A DNA stretch of 25,000 nt from Actinidia chinensis. Taxonomy: Eukaryota; Streptophyta; Magnoliopsida; Ericales; Actinidiaceae. How positions within the stretch are numbered: the stretch's first letter is position 1; the number at the start of each line of letters is the position of its first letter. A model generated the notes under the pieces. The model was not told where the DNA came from. It made no database searches and saw only the letters and a list, made by a program, of their open reading frames with translations. The stretch lies in assembly GCA_009663005.1 (NCBI GenBank), contig CM018895.1, positions 23,594,238 to 23,619,237 on the forward strand, in the 5' to 3' direction. Position numbers and translations under genes: made by a program. Below are positions 19,450-25,000 of this stretch, one piece after another.

Positions 19450-19523
19450 AAGATATTACGAAGGTGCCCTGTCATTTATACAGTCTACAGGTTGCCCCCT
19501 GAGCAAGTCGGTTCTGTACAGAA

Positions 19524-19550
19524 AAACCCTAACCGCCGACGTCTATAAAA
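19524..19550 (+). promoter_or_regulatory. TIM14 core promoter: telo-box and TATA box
   Basis: AAACCCTAA (19524-19532) matches the plant telo-box found in promoters of many ribosomal and housekeeping genes. TATAAAA lies at 19544-19550. Transcription would start near 19575-19580, giving a ~40-nt pyrimidine-rich leader (CGTCTTCTTCGTCTCTTCG) before the ATG at 19620. An out-of-frame ATG at 19576 lies at or just upstream of the predicted start site. Confidence 0.6.
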
Positions 19551-19619
19551 ACCCCTAGTAGAAGCCATTGAAAAAATGTTCGTCTTCTTCGTCTCTTCGA
19601 CCTCTCAAACATCTCAGCA

Positions 19620-19634
19620 ATGGTGAGTCCACAA

Positions 19635-19705
<71 letters not shown>

Positions 19706-22700
19706 TGTAATCTCTGTGTTTCTGATATATGTTTCCTTAGACTTCTTAATCTCGCTCCATAACTAAATTTATCAATCAATTGTTTGAAAACCAACTGTTC
19801 CAATCCGGCAATCCCAATGGTATTATTGGCTCTGTGTATGCATCCTTTTGGCCATCTTCAGATGAATTATTTGCATATTCGTAGTATTTGTACTCGTGCA
19901 TAGATTTGTGTATGTATTTTCATGTAATCTCTATGTTTCTGTGGAGCGCCCGATGATCTTTGTTTTCCTTCAGCATCTTAATCTCACTCCTTAATTAAAT
20001 TTATCAATCAATTATTATATAGCTTTTCATCACACTAGGGCATGAACGATGTATTGGCTGTGTCTTCAGATGAAATATTTGCATATTCGTTGTATAAATA
20101 CACGCATAGCTATATGTTAACTTTTAGGGTGCTTTGGCCTCTAGGCCAAAAATAGGAACTTGTGGTCACATAAGATCGCTCATTTGATTAGTAGCCATAA
20201 AGTCCTAAAAACTAACACTATGCTGATAATACCCTTATACTAAAGGGGGTCTCTTTGGTCGCAAATCAAGAGAAATCTTCCTAACTGATTTCCTGAAATT
20301 TCGTCTGGGGATTTCTCTTTCCTTCAAAGTGGAGATTCCAGTTTTCACGACAATTAATCTCCATCTTGATCGCGAAAGAAACAATAACAGAGGAGAGCTT
20401 GAAGTTACGATAACGGACAACAAAATGTAAAATTTCAACCCTAGTTACAAGTTTGTACTGTAGATTGACGTCCATTGTCATGAAAATACTTGTAGGAAAT
20501 ATGGAGTGTTTGTGTTTCACGAATTACAAATTATTTGTGTTTGATGAATTTCAGATCACCGATAGTTTAGCATTCTGATTTGTTAAGCAAGTGTTCAGTG
20601 TTGCAAGTGTTTAAGGATTAGATCTGAGTGTTTCGTAGAAGCCAATTTCTCTGAATGAATGGGTTTGGGGCAGTTATCTAATGACTTAAGAAAATTGGAA
20701 CTTTAATATAAACCATGAATTGAGTGATTGTCAATGTGAGTTGCTATAAAAATGAAATCTTCTCAAACACAAATACTATTTTGTTCACTTTGGAAAAGTC
20801 TCATATTCCACTTATCGGTAATTTGAATGTTTCATATTGTTAGAGTTATTTTGTAGTTTCTCATTTTTATATGATTTGATATTGTCAAAATATTCAAGAT
20901 TGAGAAATTGTGCTAATTTCTCTACCAGTATTGATGAATCCAATTTACCATAATGAGAAAATTCTTCCTTTTTTTTCTTTTGCAAAAATGTAAAAAATTC
21001 TTATTTTTTTGTGAGAATTAGTCAATAAATGATAACTACTCAATAACCAAAATACATAAAAACTTCCCAGTAAAAAACTTATCAGTAATATGAGAACTTC
21101 TCAATAATGTGACAGTTTGTCAGCGACTCAGCAATATGAGAACTTCTCAAATCTCAATAATGTGAACAGTTTGTCAGCGACTCAGCAATATGAGAACTTC
21201 TCAAATCTCAATAATGTGAAAACTTTTCATTTTCATTTTTTTTTTGAGAACCAGTCAAAGATATGAGAATTTCTCAATAAAACTACCGCAAGAAGTTCTC
21301 GCACAGTAATAGAAAACTCTGTAACTCTAAATAATGTGCGACTTTTCCATATTTTATGAGAGTTTTTCATTAACTCTTAGGTTGAATTTGGATCGAAGAT
21401 TTATGGAGGAATTTGTAAATAGAAAAAAAAGAAATTAAACTTGAACCGTAAAACTCATTAACTTTTGCCTTTCTTCTTTATTTTTTCGTCCTCCACGGCT
21501 CCACCAAATCCCACAGCCTTAAACAATAGATAATGGTATATATTACATGTTGGAAAAAAAAGACTATTTTGCTATTATATCTCAAATAATGTGAGAGTTT
21601 CTTGTTTGAATTAGAAATGATAGATTATGAGAGTTTCTAAGTTTTTTTGTTATTTTTTTTTAAATTTTACCTTAATGGATGATTTCTCAGTTTTACGAAA
21701 TTGTGAAAACTTCTTACCTCTTTACTTTATATATAGCATTTATTTATGCAAATGCTTTCAATTTCAAGGCTTGAGGGAGTGGGGCCTAGAGCAGATAACT
21801 TCCTCGCATAAGATGATAGCCGATAGGGAGGTCGCGCAATCGCAATCTTCGCAAATTCTGGTTCTAACAGAATCCCAATCTGAATCAATCTTATTTAAAA
21901 AAGGGAAAGCGCATAAATGCCAATATACTACCAATAATTTTCAAAAAAGGACTTTGCTGGACACTAACAGTTGACCAAGTTTTTAGTGAGTATAAGTAGT
22001 ACCATAAAAAGGATTCTAATGTAATTAACTCTAATTTTATTGGTCAATATAGGTATATGCTAATTGAATCTGTGTTTTTATTGTTTGGGGGCCACCCATT
22101 AGGAGTGTTAATTACAAATTCTTTGAACCATACAGGGATTTTAGTCGTGGGGAGGTGAATGTACGTACAAAGCACATAATTTCTAACATATGCATAAAAT
22201 ACAATACTAATTTGAAAATATCCATAGCTAATACTACTATTAAAGTGGGGCTTTTTTGGAAACTTTGGTGTGACGATCACCCCTAGCTGCCCCCATGGGC
22301 CCATCCCTCTATATAGATTTGCCACCCCAAAGTTTTTTGATTGTATATAATACTCAACCACCTCAAAAGTTTTGTTCTAAATTACAAATTTTTGAGGCCT
22401 CCCCAAGAATCCTGTGCCTGTGGTTTGCCCAAGGATGTGCGTTCCTATCTTTTCTTAACCATAGTTTGTAATTGAGTTAGTAATCAATAAATATGTATCT
22501 TTTAACCACCGTTGAGCCTTCCCCCAATTCTCTGCTCTTGTCCATGGCTATAATCTGAAATATCATTGGGGATGGTCTCTGTTTTCTCCCATTGGAGTTG
22601 TCTTAAAATTTCCTTGAAAAGCATTCGCCCTGTTTATGCATCCTTTTGGCACATCTTGAAGCTAAATGGGGACACTTTTTTTTTTAAGAAATAAACTACT

Positions 22701-24779
22701 TCAATCTGGAGGAGTTATTTGCTTATTTCATTATTGGGTCATAGTTTCGCAATTCAGAAAACAAGTGCAAAATTGTTCTCAATTTCACATGTGGAACTTC
22801 CTTCTAGAATCTAGATCTGTCTGTTAGTTAGGGGAAAAGCCGTCATGAATTGGATGTTTATGGTCGATAAACAATATTTTATTATTTGAATGAAGTTTGC
22901 AGTGCATCTTAATTTATTCACCATGTTCCTGAATATCTAGTTTTATTTTAGTATTGGATTTTAGAAGTTACACTAGGGTTTTTAAGTTGATCTTCCCGAA
23001 GAGTTAATATCAGTAGCAAGATTTGGCATCTATCACTGCTTAGGCTGTAGTCTGTTCCCAAAGATGGGCAGTTCGCCTCCTACTAAATCTGATTGAGTTG
23101 GTTTTTGAACATCGTGGAACAATTAGGATCATTAATTAGAGCATTGAGGGAAATTTTCTAGTAGTAAGGACAATAGGACAAACCTCTGATATAACATTTA
23201 CCACTAACTATCAAATACCTACTTTGTCCCTCAGTTTTGTGAAGTGTGCTTTCTACCTCATTATCCTTTCAAGCCCTTGACGCTGCTGGTGTTTTAAACA
23301 CTGTTAGTTGTCTATTTTGTTTCGGTGTTTTATTTCAAGCCCTCCAATATCTACTTTCTCCCTCATTTTTTTTGTCTTTTTTCTTCTGCTTTGCTTTTGG
23401 TGCCTCGGACAAAAAAATGCATATGGTCGACAGTGGGTCATTTTTGATATGCTGTAATGCTTTGCTAGACTTGCCAACTGATATTGCCATGCTGTCGCCC
23501 ACCGCAGTGATGGCAATGTAACCGTGTCCCTGCTCCACCCCCTATTTGGACAGGTTTGAGGGATTTCTATTCGGGGTATGAGCATTTTTGGCTGAAGGAA
23601 ATTAAATCCTAGTTGGAACCCCGCAGGGTTGGGTTCAAGGAACCTGCCCCACCCCGGTTACATATCAAATTAAGTTTTAAGAGTTCTTTCTTGTTAATTG
23701 TGTAAAGTGATCAATTCTATCAACATACACAATATTATGTTCTCTCTTCGTTTGTGATTGTCTCTCCCTTCTCTCTATACTTCCATGAAATCCATCGAAC
23801 TCCTGAGTCCAGAAGAAAGGAAAATTAAAAAGAGACAGAAAGCCTCCATTGAATCAAAGGTGGTGTAGACATAGGCTCATTTGAGGCCTCTTCTTCTTCT
23901 TCTTCTTCTTCTTCTTCACAATTGTCAATTGGTTCTGTCGAGGCTTACTATTGCTGCCAATCATGGTGTGATTTGTTCTTCCTTTTTTCTTTCTTCTCCT
24001 CTTTTTCTTCTTTGTCTAGTCAGATCCCCACTTCCGCATTCCATTTTTGTCTGCTGAGATTATTTTTGTTCTGGAATTGTTTCAGGATGTGTTGGGGACC
24101 TGGGGTGGGGCAGGGGATGAAGGAGGAGGGATGGGGCTAAACCTGTGAACCCGCTGGGGGTTTGGGATAGTGATGGGGAGGAACTTTTTCAGCAGGAAGT
24201 AGTCGGGAGAGGGGATTATTCTGAGATGTAAAGAGAATCGTTTTGTATTATATATCTCAATCCTTACTGTTTGTATTGTATCTCTCATTCCTTTCCAAAA
24301 AATTTATATTGCTCACATCTCAAACAACTCAAGGTCCTGCATAGTTCTCAACATTGAAGAAACCTCCAAATAATGCTTTATGTGAGTGTGTAATCATTGG
24401 ACGAGAGCATATATAGCTACTACTGTGGACAGTAGACATAAAAGTAAAGACTAGTCCTAAGGAAACTATAGTGTTTCTTCATTCGTTCCATCAGTGTTAA
24501 TGTTATTAATGTTATCTGTTGTCATTTTATTTCCTTGGTGACAATGAAAAGTGTGTGGTAACCTATTATTTAAACGATTGATGTTTAAATCAATAATTTG
24601 CACTAGGCTGCACCATTGGTAGCGGGATTGGCTGTTGCTGCTGCTGCTTATGCTAGCAGATATAGCCTCCAGGCATGGCAAGCATTCAAAGCAAGACCGC
24701 CTAGAATACGTAGATTCTATGAAGGAGGATTCCAGCCTGCAATGACAAAAAGAGAAGCAGCTCTCATTCTTGGAGTCAG
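19620..24779 (+). CDS. TIM14: Mitochondrial import inner membrane translocase subunit TIM14 (PAM18), 5' part
   Basis: Coding exon 1 is only the ATG (19620-19622, donor ATG|GTGAGT); exon 2 is 24607-24779; the rest lies past the window. The joined product begins MAAPLVAGLAVAAAAYASRY, continues SLQAWQAFKARPP, FYEGGFQPAMTKREAALILG and ends VR with a phase-2 donor. It matches plant TIM14 closely: a short N-terminus, one Ala-rich membrane helix (about residues 3-17), then the start of the J domain. Known role: J-protein of the TIM23 import motor (PAM), stimulating matrix Hsp70 through an HPD motif, which would be in the next exon and cannot be checked here. An in-frame TAG directly before exon 2 means the start must come from an upstream exon. 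The ~5-kb first intron is long. Confidence 0.85.
19639..19702. repeat. Compound microsatellite (AC)18(AT)14
   Basis: A perfect (AC)18 run (19639-19674) passes straight into (AT)14 (19675-19702). It starts 16 bp after the TIM14 intron-1 donor. It should be highly length-variable. Confidence 0.95.
19703..20117. repeat. Diverged ~210-bp tandem duplication in TIM14 intron 1
   Basis: Unit 1 (19703-19918) and unit 2 (19919-20117) share TTCATGTAATCTCTRTGTTT, CTTAATCTC.CTCC, AAATTTATCAATCAATT, CTTCAGATGAA.TATTTGCA and TATTCGT.GTAT in order. A further fragment of it (GCATCCTTTTGGC.CATCTT) recurs at ~22638. No coding content. Confidence 0.65.
20118..21050 (+). other. TIM14 intron 1, left part
   Basis: AT-rich intronic DNA. 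It contains a short palindrome TTTGGCC-TCTA-GGCCAAA at ~20137 and several minus-strand open frames at 20235-20520 with no recognisable product. Nothing else named. Confidence 0.4.
21075..21310. repeat. 54-bp tandem repeat built around TGAGAACTTCTCA palindromes
   Basis: A unit starting CAGCAATATGAGAACTTCTC and including AATAATGTGAA, CAGTTTGTCAGCGACT recurs with a 54-bp period (at 21129 and 21183), with a partial shorter unit before (from ~21083). Each unit holds the odd palindrome TGAGAA-C-TTCTCA. Looser variants (GAGAATTTCTCA, GAAGTTCTCGC) continue to ~21302. Confidence 0.75.
23889..23917. repeat. (CTT)n microsatellite
   Basis: About nine uninterrupted TTC/CTT units within TIM14 intron 1. 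Confidence 0.85.
24094..24116 (+). other. G-quadruplex motif
   Basis: Four GGGG tracts (24094-24097, 24102-24105, 24107-24110, 24113-24116) are separated by loops of 4, 1 and 2 bases, a canonical four-tetrad G4 pattern on the transcribed-RNA sense strand, ~490 nt before TIM14 exon 2. More GGG runs follow to ~24180. Confidence 0.7.
24607..24779 (+). CDS. TIM14: TIM14 exon 2
   Basis: 173 nt from acceptor GCACTAG|GCTGCACC to donor GTCAG|GTACCC. Encodes AAPLVAGLAVAAAAYASRYS through REAALILGVR. The GFxPxMTxREAALILGVR block is diagnostic of TIM14/PAM18 J-proteins. Confidence 0.9.
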
Positions 24780-25000
24780 GTACCCTTGAAACCTTTCTGT
24801 TATGAAATATGAGATTCACTTCTCTTGTCATTCCTTCTCTAGATATTTGTATTTATCGTCTTTGATATATTTAGGAAGTGTAATGTTCATTATGATTTCC
24901 TCTAAGTATATGCATTAAAATCCGTTGGCAATCGCCTAGCACCCACCCCAAACAAGAAAAAAGGATGTGATGGAAGGGGAGGGAAGTTCATTGAGCAAGT
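24780..25000 (+). other. TIM14 intron 2, incomplete
   Basis: Begins at donor GTACCC. No sequence resembling the HPD-containing J-domain exon appears before the window ends. Confidence 0.6.

Larger units (their letters stand above)
21311..24600 (+). other. TIM14 intron 1, right part
   Basis: Over 3 kb with no gene I can support. It includes unassigned open frames (21627-21974 +, 22044-22361 -, 23246-23521 +) lacking any known motif, a (TTC)n run at 23889-23917, pyrimidine-rich tracts, and a GC-richer G-run segment at 24080-24240. Confidence 0.45.

Noticed and set aside
21075..21310. Heat-shock element array
   Set aside because: HSEs need GAA-nn-TTC; here GAA and TTC are separated by one base, so the match fails.
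21627..22361. Open frames within TIM14 intron 1
   Set aside because: No recognisable motif, no codon bias evident, and they lie inside a well-supported intron.
23246..23585. Gene candidate on either strand
   Set aside because: Hydrophobic and basic stretches come from pyrimidine-rich DNA; no homologous family recognised.

Overview
This 25 kb window looks like nuclear DNA of a flowering plant, most likely a eudicot. It is AT-rich, with GT-AG introns of 1-5 kb, many short non-autonomous transposons, a Copia LTR retrotransposon with a Met-tRNA-type primer site, and two plant genes that can be recognised from their translated exons. No bacterial-style operons, rRNA, tRNA or CRISPR were seen.

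Layout. Positions 1-3500 are intergenic: an inverted-repeat element at the left edge, a 71-bp tandem duplication, a trinucleotide repeat, and a ~495-bp element with long terminal inverted repeats ending about 500 bp before the first gene. Positions ~3600-11900 (+) hold an IQD gene, encoding a calmodulin-binding IQ67-domain scaffold of the IQD2-like type. It has a probable 5'UTR intron with a small uORF and five coding exons (4318-4392, 5947-6264, 8247-8468, 10149-10268, 11219-11560/11855). The exon joins are phase 0 and the protein matches the family closely, but the last exon contains two net -1 frame breaks (11548-11560 and ~11593-11598). These make it a recent pseudogene, a C-terminally truncated allele, or a copy with assembly indels.

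Intron 1 of the IQD gene is the most unusual structure. It is a 107-bp tandem array in which every unit carries a copy of the start of exon 2, including its splice acceptor. One unit was hit by a ~458-bp TIR element with a 5-bp AGAAA duplication at the acceptor itself, and the whole block was then duplicated. Other IQD introns carry further MITE-like elements.

Positions 12183-18227 are a minus-strand Ty1/Copia retrotransposon with recognisable LTRs, matching TGGAT target duplications, a primer-binding site and a decayed pol (pre-integrase, integrase, RT, RNase H, all with stops and shifts). No gag is recognisable. Positions 18233-19500 are AT-rich spacer.

From ~19575 to beyond the right edge (+) lies the 5' part of a TIM14/PAM18 gene, the J-protein subunit of the mitochondrial presequence translocase motor. 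A promoter with a double G-box palindrome, a telo-box and a TATA box precedes an exon that contributes only the ATG. A ~5 kb first intron follows (compound AC/AT microsatellite, 54-bp tandem repeats, G-quadruplex motif), then exon 2 (24607-24779). The J-domain exons are outside the window. The IQD and TIM14 genes are neighbours on the same strand with no functional link apparent from the sequence.
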